From assembly GCA_963565915.1 (NCBI GenBank), contig OY751488.1:620001-684000 (forward strand): a DNA stretch of 64,000 nucleotides. Reading direction: 5' to 3'. This document shows, one piece after another, positions 10,508 through 20,995 of the stretch (the first letter of the stretch is position 1; each line of letters opens with the position of its first letter). Origin of the DNA: Entoloma clypeatum. Taxonomy: Eukaryota > Basidiomycota > Agaricomycetes > Agaricales > Entolomataceae. The notes beneath the pieces were generated by a model that was not told the origin of the DNA, searched no databases, and was given only the letters and a program-made list of their open reading frames with translations. A program made the translations under genes and the position numbers.

Positions 10508-12732
10508 CTATTTGTGACCAGGAGTTTGAAACTTTTTCAGAGATGCTTGAATAGCTCTACGTGGACTGCGTCGATTACCCTCGGAGTTTTTTCCCACTGA
10601 ATGAAGAATGACTCAGCTAGAATACTGCACCTTAACATGAGCAATAAGTGCACAGTAGATCCCGACCGAGGCTTTTCGGTGAGGGGGAGTCGAAAATTTG
10701 GGGTGTTTGAAACCTTCATAACAGCTTGGTCACACTCGGCACTTCAGTCTCCGACCGGCAAGCGATGCGTCTTCAGTGAGCTGACCATTCAGCCACGTTG
10801 GTGTGATTTGAACACCACTCGAAATTGTCACGTCAAGTCATGCCCAAAAACACCCTCAATTTTATTTCACTGCCGATTCATGCTACAGCATCGGGAAAAA
10901 CCCGAAACCCTCATGGGCCTCATTTGGTTTAGAGCGGAGTCAGTGAATGAAAATTTCCTCAATGAACATGGTAAACACTTAGCTTATTCAATGAACAAGA
11001 TAACAGTAGATAATATATTTTACTGGTTCACTAAACAATGGTGCTGAAAAGTGAAAAGTAGATTAGATATTTCTAAATGCCATAAATGAAGTTCGTACAG
11101 AATTTGTTGAGATGGTGTTCCGTGAAGACTTTGACGAACTTGTGTGGATATTCGCCTGGATAAGTCACGCCCAAGGGGGAGCCATGACATGGCTGAGGTG
11201 TTCGGCAGAGGACTCGGAGTTATGTATGCCATTTGATTTGTTGTCGTGGGTAGAGGACTTAATTACGAATCATCTTCATCAGACTGCGAAACTTACATTA
11301 CTGATTGATTTTGACGTGTCGACGAGCAACCTGGTAAACGATACGGTTGCGATACGGGGACATCCGATATTGAGTCCGACTTGGCAGGGACCCTACATTG
11401 TCCAAATTTGGTGGGATTGAGCTGCCTTATTTGCAGACGGTATCACAAACAGGCTGCCGGAAGTTGTGGGGTGGCTTCCGCTCAAGTCTCAATCTGGTTG
11501 AGGGTCGAAAGACTCACCTGAGTTCTTATTGTTAACTCGGAAGGACCTTGAGGCAGTGCCACGAAGATGTGACAGTCGTCACACCTTCGCCCAATAAGAG
11601 AGCCTCGCGCGACCTTGCGTCTTCAATCTTTCCTTCAACAAACAACCCCCATCTTCCCCCAAAACCCGTTGGATTGACAGAGGAAATCATTCAACAAGCG
11701 CGGATGTCACAATAGCAACATAATTTGAAAGTTCCGAATTCTCTATCTCCTTCGTACACTAACCGTTTTCGTTGGAGCACACTGAAGCAGGTGCCATTCT
11801 GCCATGCCGATAATTTGTAAATTCTTTAACTTTCGTTTCCCTGTCCTCGTTCACATCCCTTACACCACGCAGTCAATGGTTTCATTGGATAGGGAAGTGG
11901 CCTAGTGAGTCTTCCTTTCGACGATTTACAGATATAGAGGTTGACAAATATATTTCAGCTTTTGATATCAATCCAGCTACTATTCCGTACCCATGACTTT
12001 GACCCCCGCGCGTCGTACTTACCTATTCGCGAGGCCCGAGTCCGCCGCGGCATCTACGACAGCCCCCTTGTCCTTTCGCAGTCATTGTACATTTCGTGTT
12101 GTATTCCATAGCATATGAATACATCAGTCTTGCTCTCGAGTCCATTGTCCGTGCTTGATTTGGTCCTCAAGAATAAATTTTGAATTTCGAGAGCTGCTCC
12201 TTATTGAGGGGGTTAGCAGAGCTTATGGGTAATCAATGAACCAGATAACACACCAATTAATATGCAATGAATCGGACTAAATCGACACCACTCGGAGAAT
12301 TGTCATCTGAACCTCGTGAACGCAATGAGAGTAATGTCTATAATTACCCCTCATAATGTATAATTATAACTCATTGGGTTACATTTAGTATTCGGGTTTT
12401 TCCCGATGAGTGCGTTCTGCGACCCAGGCTTCAGGATTTGGAGTCTAGGGATCCATTGGATTTTGCCTCGAAAGCCCCATGTTAAGCGGTCCAAGGGATC
12501 TGGGTAGATCTGAGGATCTTTGCTGAATTTTGGTCTTGTTTAGACGAAGAAAATCATGGAATCTCTCACCAGCTTCCCAGTTCTGAGAATATCTCTACCG
12601 GCTTCTGGAGTGGGCTTGGTATGATAAATACCATGATATCTTCTCACTATAAGCAGTCACTATGTACAATGTAGAAAGTGGTAGACAAGCATTTCAAACA
12701 CTAGAAACTTTCAAACTCCTGGTCACATACAG
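10508..12732. mobile_element. 703-bp TA-flanked TIR element, copy A (expanded by a nested insertion)
   Basis: The ends are imperfect inverted repeats: left CTATTTGTGACCAGGAG and, read inward from the right end, CTGTATGTGACCAGGAG, with similarity continuing about 25 bases. TA dinucleotides lie immediately outside both ends (10506-10507 and 12733-12734), the Tc1/mariner-type target duplication. The outer parts (10508-10888 and 12411-12732) are nearly identical to copy B at 15066-20993. After removing the nested element and its 2-bp duplication, the length is 703 bp, exactly that of copy B without its own insertion. No transposase frame is present, so it is non-autonomous. Confidence 0.8.
10889..12408. 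mobile_element. 1.52-kb TIR element nested in copy A
   Basis: Absent from copy B at the homologous point, which provides the empty site. The ends are inverted repeats CATCGGGAAAAACCCGAA and TTCGGGTTTTTCCCGATG, 18 bp and perfect. The dinucleotide AG is repeated on both sides (10887-10888 and 12409-12410) but is single in the empty site. The interior is AT-rich. An open frame at 11112-11420 (plus) is unrecognised and no transposase motif is seen. Superfamily not assigned. Confidence 0.7.
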
Positions 12733-12740
12733 TACATTTC

Positions 12741-13275
12741 CACATGATAATGTGGGGACTTTCTCACATGGTACATTATGATTTGATGGAATTTCAATGT
12801 AAACATGGTTTTCAGGTACCTTGCCACATTATAATGTGTCATGGAATTAAGGTTTTAAAGGTTAGGTCCACATAAGAATGTGCCACATTATAATGTTGGC
12901 CACATCATAATGTGTCTGCCACATTATAATGTCACTATCAGAGATTTAGGTTGTTAAGGTTAGGTTAAAGGTTAGGGATAGGTTAGGGATAAGTTAGGGT
13001 TAGATTAAAGTTAGGCTGGGAATCAGTGGTGCCTCTGTATATATGTTGCCATTTGAGGCCAGAATATGACCAGACTGTGGTCTGGCAGAGAGATTTGGGT
13101 CAATCTAACCATCCTGGAATTTATTAGATAATCTACAGATATAGAAGGAGGGAATGGGCAAGAATGATGCTACATTATAATTCCATCTACATCATAATGT
13201 GCTGTGTGAGAATGGATCCACATTATCATGTGAGAATGTAGCTATTCCTGGGAAACATTATAATGAGGCTACAGG
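12741..13275. repeat. Dispersed array of the palindrome CACATTATAATGTG
   Basis: At least eight exact or near-exact copies of the 14-bp palindrome: 12741, 12825, 12869, 12884, 12901, 12920, 13189 and 13219, plus partial copies at 12765, 13171 and 13254. Spacing is irregular (15-90 bases, with one long gap). It starts directly after the right end of TIR copy A and stops before the broken unknown gene. Confidence 0.75.
12945..13016 (+). repeat. Degenerate TTAGGG-like tract
   Basis: Imperfect GGTTAGGG/GGTTAAGG words repeated about nine times within the palindrome array. TTAGGG is the usual basidiomycete telomere unit. The tract is short and degenerate and lies in the middle of the window, so it is an interstitial telomere-like sequence at most. 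Confidence 0.4.
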
Positions 13276-13300
13276 GATACCTCATGGTGAGGTGCCATAC

Positions 13301-14096
13301 CTATGCCCTGCCAGTCTTTACAAACTTCACGAGATTCACTGGATCCTCGGGGTGGGTAGATCCGCCACGGAAGATGTCGAAGTATTGGTTCGTCGCCCCA
13401 TCATGGCCAAGGCACCTGATTTGAGTTCCTGGCATTTGTTGGGCTCCCGTGGCGGCGACCCACCAGTTATTCAAGACGCCGGCAGCCTGACCCTGTGCGA
13501 GGCCAAACTTGTCAATGCAAAATGTGCGTCCATTGATGTTTACATTGAGCGTCCCATAGAATGCAAAGTTGAGCTCGCCAGGGTGGTGTCCAAAAGTGCT
13601 CTCGTGCGCCGCAAAATTCTGTTTCCAAAAAAATTCGCAACGGCGGAGCTCTTTTTGCGACCCACTCGGAAGGTGAAGCTGCCGCTGCCAGTGCCATGAG
13701 ACCAATCGTGCGTTTGCTCGACCCAGTTCTTGGTCTGTGGATCTTGTCCATTGGTGATGTACAGACCCTTGACAGTGAAAAGGAGGCTCGTGATGCGATC
13801 TCCGCTCAAGGGGGGTAATGAAATCGACTTTGTTGTCACGATATGTCATGTTAATCGTTGCTGGAGGGAAGAAGGAACACATGAACAAAGATTGAATGGG
13901 TGGGGTGGGGTGACAGGTCGACGTATGGTTCTCTCTGATCGTGTTACTTTCATCGTTGGCGTCATCGGTCATCTCGAGCGATGCTAGAGACAAGAAGCAA
14001 TGGTGTAAGAATTGATCCAAGATGATAAAAATAGGTCAACGTATGGTTCTCTCCAATCGTGTTAGTTTTGACTTCCTTTGGAACATTGTCGGTCAT
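13301..14096 (-). pseudogene. Broken copy of an unrecognised gene (inverted paralogue of the gene at 22881-23654)
   Basis: Reads in parallel with the plus-strand copy at 22881-23654 over its whole length, from the exon-1 like block starting ATG at 14096 to the stop at 13301, but is damaged. Relative to that copy it has one extra base near 13813 (TTACCCCCC), two extra T in the run at about 13625-13634, and the donor after the exon-1 block reads AT instead of GT (CpG to CpA) in both duplicated exon-1 blocks. The second block has its own ATG at 13972. The C-terminal part still reads FDIFRGG, like FEIYRGG in the other copy. It probably makes no full-length product. Protein family not recognised. 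Confidence 0.7.
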
Positions 14097-14214
14097 TCTC
14101 TCGAGCGATGCTAAGGCAAGTAAGTGTGAGCAAGAGTTCCAAGAAGTGATGAGACAATGCAAGTACTGGAAGGTGATGCTATTTTTTGGACGGGTTTGTG
14201 AGTTGTTGCTTGTT

Positions 14215-15065
14215 GTGGAAGAGCAAAGAAATCTTATACCCCATGGCTGTTGTTATAGGCTGTTGTGGCAACATTGTCGTCGGCAGGGAGGATCGATCGT
14301 ATTCACCATAAGACCCTGTGCAATGAGATTTCGGCATGAAAGGTGAAATTTGTGTGGCGGCGAATAAGTGCAGATGTAGTTGACCCGTCGGGGGTAGAGC
14401 GGGGTAGTAGATCTATTGTGATGCCTTCGGGTGGGGCATTCGCTGCAAGGCTGTGCATGAGATCTATTGAATGTACTGAGCACGGAAGCAGATCTTGGAA
14501 TGCGAAGATGACCCATGGAACGACTTCGAGTCACGAGGCATGGATGATGTGATGATCAAAAGATAATCTCTCATAATGCCTTCGGGTGTAGCATTTGCGG
14601 TAAGGCTGTGTTATGAGATCTATTGAATGGTCCGTGGATCATACCACAGCTACTTTCATACATAGGGGTCGATTCCGAGTTTGAGTTTACGAGAAATCGG
14701 TCATTCCAGGTCGTCCCATGCCATTTTCTTCGTCGCACATCTATCCTACTGATGCGTGATGTCCCGATATTGTGCTCTCTTTGTTTGTACATATATATAT
14801 ATCCGACTTCCGACATTCGTTGGTGCAAGTCTATCCTACCATTGGTCGCATGTTCCAACATCCGACATCCGCTGTTCGCTGGCGCATCACTTTTCGTGCA
14901 CATCTATCCTACCAGTCCTGCCAGTCGGTTGCATGCTCCACGACCTTCAATCCCAGTCAAAATTGAATCACGGTTCCAGATGGGGAAATCAGGTGAAATC
15001 CGGCCCCTACATGATTTTTCCCAGATGGACCCACCAAGAACCTGCTGTTCCGAAAAAAACAGATA
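14215..15065. other. Intergenic with a short tandem duplication
   Basis: No gene seen. Segments at about 14420-14474 and 14574-14629 are diverged direct duplicates (GCCTTCGGGTG...GAGATCTATTGAATG). Small repeats of CTATCCTACCA occur at 14743-14920. TA at 15064-15065 is the left target site of TIR copy B. Confidence 0.5.
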
Positions 15066-15524
15066 CTATTTGTGACCAGGAGTTTGAAACTTTTTCAGAG
15101 ATGCTTGAATAGCTCTACGTGGACTGCGTCAATTACCCTCGGAGTTTTTTCCCACTGAATGAAGAATGACTCAGCTAGAATACTGCACCTTAACATGAGC
15201 AATAAGTGCACAGTAGATCCCGACCGAGGCTTTCCGGTGAGGGGGAGTCGAAAATTTGGGGTGTTTGAAACCTTCATAACAGCTTGGTCACACTCGGCAC
15301 TTCAGTCTCCGACCGGCAAGTGATGCGTCTTCAGTGAGCTGACCATTCAGCCACATTGGTGTGATTTGAACACCGCTCGAAATTGTCACGTCAAGTCATG
15401 CCCAAAAGCACCCTCAATTTACTTTTGCTGCCGATTCACGCTACAGTGTGTTCTGCGACCCAGGCTTCAGGATTTGGAGTCTAGGGATCCCATAGGTTTT
15501 GCCTCGAAAGCCCCATGTTAAGCG

Positions 15525-15832
15525 TGTTGAAACTTTTCCATCACATAGATTAGATTAGATTAGATTATATCATGTGACCATAGACATCTTCGATTACATA
15601 CTTGTTTGGTTGGTACAAACAGTAGTATGGTATATAAGACCAGGAAACTGTCAATATCAACAAGTTGTCTCTTGACTCTTAACCAGCTCCATCGCTCTTA
15701 CCAGCCTCAACCGCTCTCACCAGCCTCACCCTTCCCAACCAAGTAAGTGACTAGAACGGTAGAGTAGAGTACTTCCACTGTAGCTGTGTTGCTCAGTACA
15801 TCTGTGGCTAGCGCCCAGGTGGAACTTCAACA
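15525..15832 (+). repeat. copia-1 5' LTR
   Basis: 308 bp, TG...CA ends, with an internal short repeat of GATTA and a TATA-like GTATATAAGACC near 15632-15643. Differs from the 3' LTR at about three C/T or G/A positions, each within a CpG in one of the two copies. Confidence 0.85.
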
Positions 15833-15844
15833 GGTTATGAGCCC
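15833..15844 (+). promoter_or_regulatory. copia-1 primer-binding site, apparent half-tRNA(iMet) type
   Basis: GGTTATGAGCCC follows the 5' LTR directly. Its complement, GGGCTCATAACC, is the anticodon stem-loop of initiator tRNA-Met, not a tRNA 3' end. Drosophila copia primes from exactly this kind of cleaved tRNA half. The same 12 bases flank the LTR of copia-2. Confidence 0.65.
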
Positions 15845-16198
15845 CGGATAGCAGAGGGACTTGGGAACGCTGGCAACAGCGAGTACCTGCCCACTCTACC
15901 CTGGTTGGCAAAGAACCGATTGAAAGATCTAGGTTCTGAGTCATACTTCTTCACATATGAACCTGGGAACGTCATTACGACAAGTACCTGTCATGAAGCG
16001 TCCCTAAGGGGATTGACTTAGTACACATCATGTGGAAACGTTGATCGTACCTCACACACTTCTGACAAAAAGGGTTTTTCCCACAACCACTATTCCTAAA
16101 GGGAATATGTTATGAGGAATCATTTATTTGTTTTCTCTAAAAATCAAATTCATAAAGAACATCACTGATTGGGAGAACTCCTTTCAGATTCATTAAAA

Positions 16199-16828
16199 AT
16201 GTCTACCTCTCGCTCCGCCCTCGACTCCATCGTCGTCTTCAACGGCATTGACTACCAAAGCTGGGCTGAAAAGATGAAATCCTACCTCCTCCACCAAGGA
16301 GTCTGGTACATCGTGTCCGGCGACATTGAGCGTCCCGACATCGCGGACTTTACTGTCACGGTCTCCACTCCTGCCTCTGCCACCTCGACGTCTGCGACCC
16401 AGCCTCCGGTCATCACCACCACCGTTGACCAGCCCGCCTTCCACAAAGAAAGGAAGACCTGGATCAGGGACGACGACATGGCCCTCGGTTCCATCCGCCT
16501 CAAAGTCTCCGAGGCGATCAGGAGGCACATCAAGGACGCCAAGTCCTCAAAGGAGGCCTGGACATCGCTGAAGGATTCCTATTCGAAGGTCTCCCCCGCC
16601 ACCATATTTGGCGACTTCAAAGCCGCTGCCTCCTTCAAGCTGTTGGGTCGCGACCCCGTACCAGAAATCGAGCGCCTTGGATCACTCTTTGCTTGCCTCA
16701 GCGACACGAAATTCATCGTGCCTGATCTGATGCAGGCTATGATCCTGGCAAGTGCCATTCCTGATGCCTGGTCATCCCTCTCCACTGCCCTCTTCCAGGT
16801 CTATGATGCCGACAAGTACCTGTCATGA
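16199..16828 (+). pseudogene. copia-1 gag, truncated
   Basis: Starts at ATG 16199 and encodes about 209 residues of a copia-type Gag (FNGIDYQSWAEKMKSYLL, then KEAWTSLKDSYSK), the RNA-binding structural protein. It stops where a duplicate of the element's own leader (15978-16044, repeated at 16810-16882) has replaced Gag coding sequence. The zinc-knuckle part expected at the C-terminus is missing. Confidence 0.75.
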
Positions 16829-16882
16829 AGCGTCCCTAAGGGGATTGACTTACTGTAGTACACATCATGTGGAAACGTTGAT

Positions 16883-19800
16883 AGAAGAATCGCTGAAGAT
16901 GATGGACATCGACCAGGAACGGATGGGGCCGGATGTATTTGAGGACGAGATAGAACTTGACGGTTTGTCAAAACCCTTTCTTAAACCTTACCAATTGCGG
17001 AAAGCTAACAATACCTCTCAACAGACGTATGATATAATAGCCAGTACCAGTACAGAATGCGTAGATCACTTCAGCAGTGATTTACATAAAAAATATATTA
17101 AACATTTTGCTTCTTGTACACATTGTAAGGAAAAAGAATGCGCGCAATGGATATTAGATTCCGGCGCCTCTTTACACTTCACCTATGAGTTTAAGGACTT
17201 CGCATATTATAGACCTCTCACGGTCAAGCGATTCGTCCAAACTGCAGCTAAAGGGAAGAAACTGGAAATATTCGGAGTTGGGGCCGTTCCAGTACGGCAC
17301 ACCCTAAATGGGGAAGTTAAAACCCATCTTCTCAGACCGGTGTTCTACATCCCGGACATGGACACACACCTATTGTCCCTAGGCGTCTTCCTTAACCATG
17401 GTTACAAAGTAGACAGGACTTGTGGAGAAATCAACATCTCCAAAGGGCTGAGCAAAATCCAGTTTTCGCCCCACATCCTTGGTCAAACCATTTACTGGTT
17501 AGACACTGAAATATGCTATGACCAGATCCATGTGATCTCAAGCGAAATCACTGTCGAAACATGGCACAAGCATCTTGGTCACCCAAATGATCAAGCACTC
17601 CGAAAGGTTCCTACCAGTACCAAAGGGGTACCTGAGACACTAGTACGTGAGAAATCACAGGAAAGTTGCACAGGTTGCCTCAAAGGGAAAATGCCGAATC
17701 AGTCATATCCCAATTCGATGACAAGGGCAACAAAAACCTTTGATCTGATCCATTCTGATCTCAAACAGATATCCACAGCATCATACCACAAATATAAATA
17801 TTTCCTTACGTTTTTGGATGACTTTTCATCCCACATCTGGGTCGTCTTGCTTAGGAAGAAGTCAGATGCCGTCACGGCACTACGACAATTCCTTGCGATG
17901 ATCCAGAATCAATTCGCTGCCACCCCTAAGAAATGGCGAGTTGATGGAGGTGGAGAGTTTAACGAATACAAGGATGTACTTGCCGATCATGGAATTCTGG
18001 TTGACGTCACGCTCCCGTATCAGCACCAGCAGAACGGTAGAGCAGAACGGATAAATCAAACCCTGTGGGAGAAATCTCAGGCCTTGCGCTTTGACGCGTG
18101 CTTACCCCCTATGTGGTGGGAATTCTGTTTGGAACATGCAGCTTTTCTCTACAACAGAACCCCCATGCAGTGTCTCGAATGGAATACCCCTTACTTCAGG
18201 GTGACTAATGAGATCCCTGATATGTCAAGCATCAGAGTCTTCGGATGTCAGGCATATGTATATATCCCAAAGGAAAAACGTAGAAATTCCCTGGAGTCTA
18301 GATCTTGATTGATGATTTATCTCGGATCAAAGCCAGGGGTCAAAGGATACCGTTTCATGGATCCTGAGACTAATACAATTTTCATGGGTGGGAAAGCTAT
18401 CTTTGATGAAAGCAAGTACCCTAGATGCCACATCGACCCTTTGCCAGAAAACCATCCAGAAATGGAAAACCCAGAACCGGCTGATGAGTTTGAGGACCTC
18501 ATCCCCAGAAACAATGACAATGACAGTCATTGCAAAAAACCTCACGACCCTGTTCCCACTGGACAGGATCACCCTGAAACAGACGATGATTTGCCGCGTA
18601 GCAAGCCCGATGACGAGCCACGAGTACCCACTCCAGAGCCCAAGCAAGTACCAAATCGACCGATCAGGGAACGACGAGTTCGGAGAATGCCAGATAGCAT
18701 CTATGGGGAAGACACCCCTGCTTCTGATCTTGAAAAAATGGATTGAAGATGAAGATTAGGCGGTCAAACGGCATGGATGAACGATCTCCTAATGGAAGCA
18801 ATCTCCATCCAAGTAGGCATCATCGAAATGTCACACAAAGACATATACTCTCTTCCGAACAAAGAAGATTGGTATGCGGCAGAACGAAAAGAGCTAGACA
18901 TGCTCAAAAGCCACGGGGTGATCACGGAGTTAGTACCCCTACCTACAGGGAGGAAAGCACTAAGGAACAAATGGGTTTACAACGAAAAATCTGATGGGCG
19001 TCTGAAAGCGCGCCTGGTTGCAAAAGGCTTCTCACAGGTAGAAGGGATCGATTTCGATCAAATCTTCTCACCAGTAGTGAGGTACGAGACCGTCCGATTG
19101 ATTTTGGCATTGACAGCCCTTGAAGGGTGGTTCATGACATTCTTGGACGTCTCATCAGCCTTCCTCTATGGAAGACTCCGTGAGGTAATTTACATGCGAC
19201 AGCCTGAGGGCTACATAGTAAAAGGGAAAGAAAACTTCGTGTACCGACTATACAAAGCCCTATACGGACTCAAGCAGGCCGCATTAGCCTGGTGGAGAGA
19301 ACTCGACTCCTCCATGAAAAAGCTCGGCTTTGTCCGGCTACACTCCGATGCGGGAGTTTTTATTCACACAAGTACCAAAGGGGAAATTGTGATCGCCGTC
19401 ATTTATGTCGATGACTCTGCTTTTCTCGGCACAAACCGAGAATACATGCTAGAGAAAAAGAAGGCCTTCATGACAACATGGGAATGTAGGGACCTAGGCC
19501 ACCTAGTGTCTAATGGGGAACCGAAAGAATTTCTCTCAATCCAAATAAGGCAACATGGGAAGAGGATCTTCATTGATCAAGTACCTTACCTTGAGAAAAT
19601 TCTTGCGTGAATGGGGATGAGCGAATCAAACGCCACCCACACCCCACTTCCGACAGGCTACAAACCCATGAAGTCCGAAGATGAACCCAATGCAGAACTC
19701 AGATCCAAGTACCAATCCGTTATCGGATCACTATTGTACTTAATGATCGGGACAAGACCCGACATTTGTTTCGCCATGATCAAAATGTCCCAATTTTCCG

Positions 19801-20369
19801 CAAACCCTACCAAATGCCATTTAGAAGTGGCTAGGGATATATGCAGATATTTGAAGGCGACAAAAGATTATGCAATCATGTATGATGGTGATTCTGGGAA
19901 AGGGATCTACGCCTTCACAGACTCCGATTGGGCGTCAGACGAAAACACCAGGAAATCCACCACTGGTTACTTCATATCGCTGGCGTTTGGAGCAGTAACA
20001 TGGGTTTCATCAGCACAAAAAACCATTGCCCTCTCTTCCACGGAAGCAGAATACATGGCGCTATCAGATTGCAGTCGCGCAGTAACATGGCTTAGAAGCA
20101 TGCTTGCCGAACTTGGAATGCAGATCGGATCGGTTCCAATCTATGGAGATAACAATGGCTCCGTCTTTATCACATCCAATCCTGTAACTGAAAAGCGATC
20201 CAAGCACATCGACGTGCGATTCCACTTCCTCAGAGAAAAAGTATCCGAAGGAATTATTACGGTCGAATTCATCGAAGGAGTGAATAACCCTGCAGACCTT
20301 TTAACTAAGAATCTGGGGAAAATCCTCTTTAGCAAGTTTATCCCGTACTTTGGACTACTCAAAAACTAG
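16883..20369 (+). pseudogene. copia-1 pol (protease, integrase, RT, RNase H), interrupted
   Basis: Protease active site WILDSGASLHFT near 17149; integrase zinc-binding HKHLGHPN, catalytic D in DLIHSDL, D in VDGGGEF, then QQNGRAERINQ; RT with FLDVSSAFLYG and YVDDSAF; RNase H with DSDWASDE, STEAEYMAL and KHIDVRFH. The order IN before RT is the copia arrangement. Breaks: TGA at 18306-18308, a frame change near 18744-18777, and TGA at 19608-19610 where other copia proteins read through (consistent with CGA to TGA). RT and integrase catalytic residues themselves are intact. Confidence 0.85.
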
Positions 20370-20436
20370 ACAAAAAAGAGTACCTATATGGGAAAAAGTA
20401 AGATGTATTTAGAAGTATGTACTAAATATGGGGGGG

Positions 20437-20744
20437 TGTTGAAACTTTTCCATCACGTAGATTAGATTAGATTAGATTATATCACGTGACCATAGACATC
20501 TTCGATTACATACTTGTTTGGTTGGTACAAACAGTAGTATGGTATATAAGACCAGGAAACTGTCAATATCAACAAGTTGTCTCTTGACTCTTAACCAGCT
20601 CCATCGCTCTTACCAGCCTCAACCGCTCTCACCAGCCTCACCCTTCCCAACCAAGTAAGTGACTAGAATGGTAGAGTAGAGTACTTCCACTGTAGCTGTG
20701 TTGCTCAGTACATCTGTGGCTAGCGCCCAGGTGGAACTTCAACA
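20437..20744 (+). repeat. copia-1 3' LTR
   Basis: 308 bp, about 99% identical to the 5' LTR; begins after the G-run polypurine tract and is followed by the AAGCG target copy. Confidence 0.85.
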
Positions 20745-20995
20745 AAGCGGTCCAAGGGATCTGGGTAGATCTGAGGATCTTTGCCGAATTTTGGTCTTGT
20801 TTAGACGAAGAAAATCATGAAATCTCTCACCAGCTTCCCAGTTCTGAGAATATCTCTACCGGCTTCTGGGATGGGCTTTGTATGATAAATACCACGATAT
20901 CTTCTCACTATAAGCAGTCGCTATGTACAATGTAGAAAGTGGTAGACAAGCATTTCAAACACTAGTAACTTTCAAACTCCTGGTCACATACAGTA

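Larger units (their letters stand above)
15525..20744 (+). mobile_element. Ty1/copia LTR retrotransposon (copia-1), complete structure, inactive ORFs
   Basis: Two 308-bp LTRs beginning TGTTGAAAC and ending TTCAACA enclose a gag-protease-integrase-RT-RNaseH order, diagnostic of copia. The 5-bp target duplication AAGCG is at 15520-15524 and 20745-20749. A polypurine tract ATATGGGGGGG precedes the 3' LTR. The coding region has several stops and a frameshift, so the element is non-autonomous although the LTRs differ at only about three sites, all at CpG. Confidence 0.9.
15066..20993. mobile_element. 703-bp TA-flanked TIR element, copy B (split by a copia retrotransposon)
   Basis: Same termini and TA flanks (15064-15065 and 20994-20995) as copy A. 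Left part 15066-15524 and right part 20745-20993 join, after removal of the copia element and one 5-bp target copy, to a 703-bp element. It lacks the 1.52-kb insertion found in copy A, so both events are dated after the two copies separated. No coding capacity. Confidence 0.8.

Noticed and set aside
11112..11420. Transposase gene in the 1.52-kb nested element
   Set aside because: The 102-codon frame has no DDE/D motif or DNA-binding motif that I can see and is too short.
12945..13016. True chromosome end or telomere
   Set aside because: Repeats are few and degenerate and sequence continues for 50 kb with genes on the far side.
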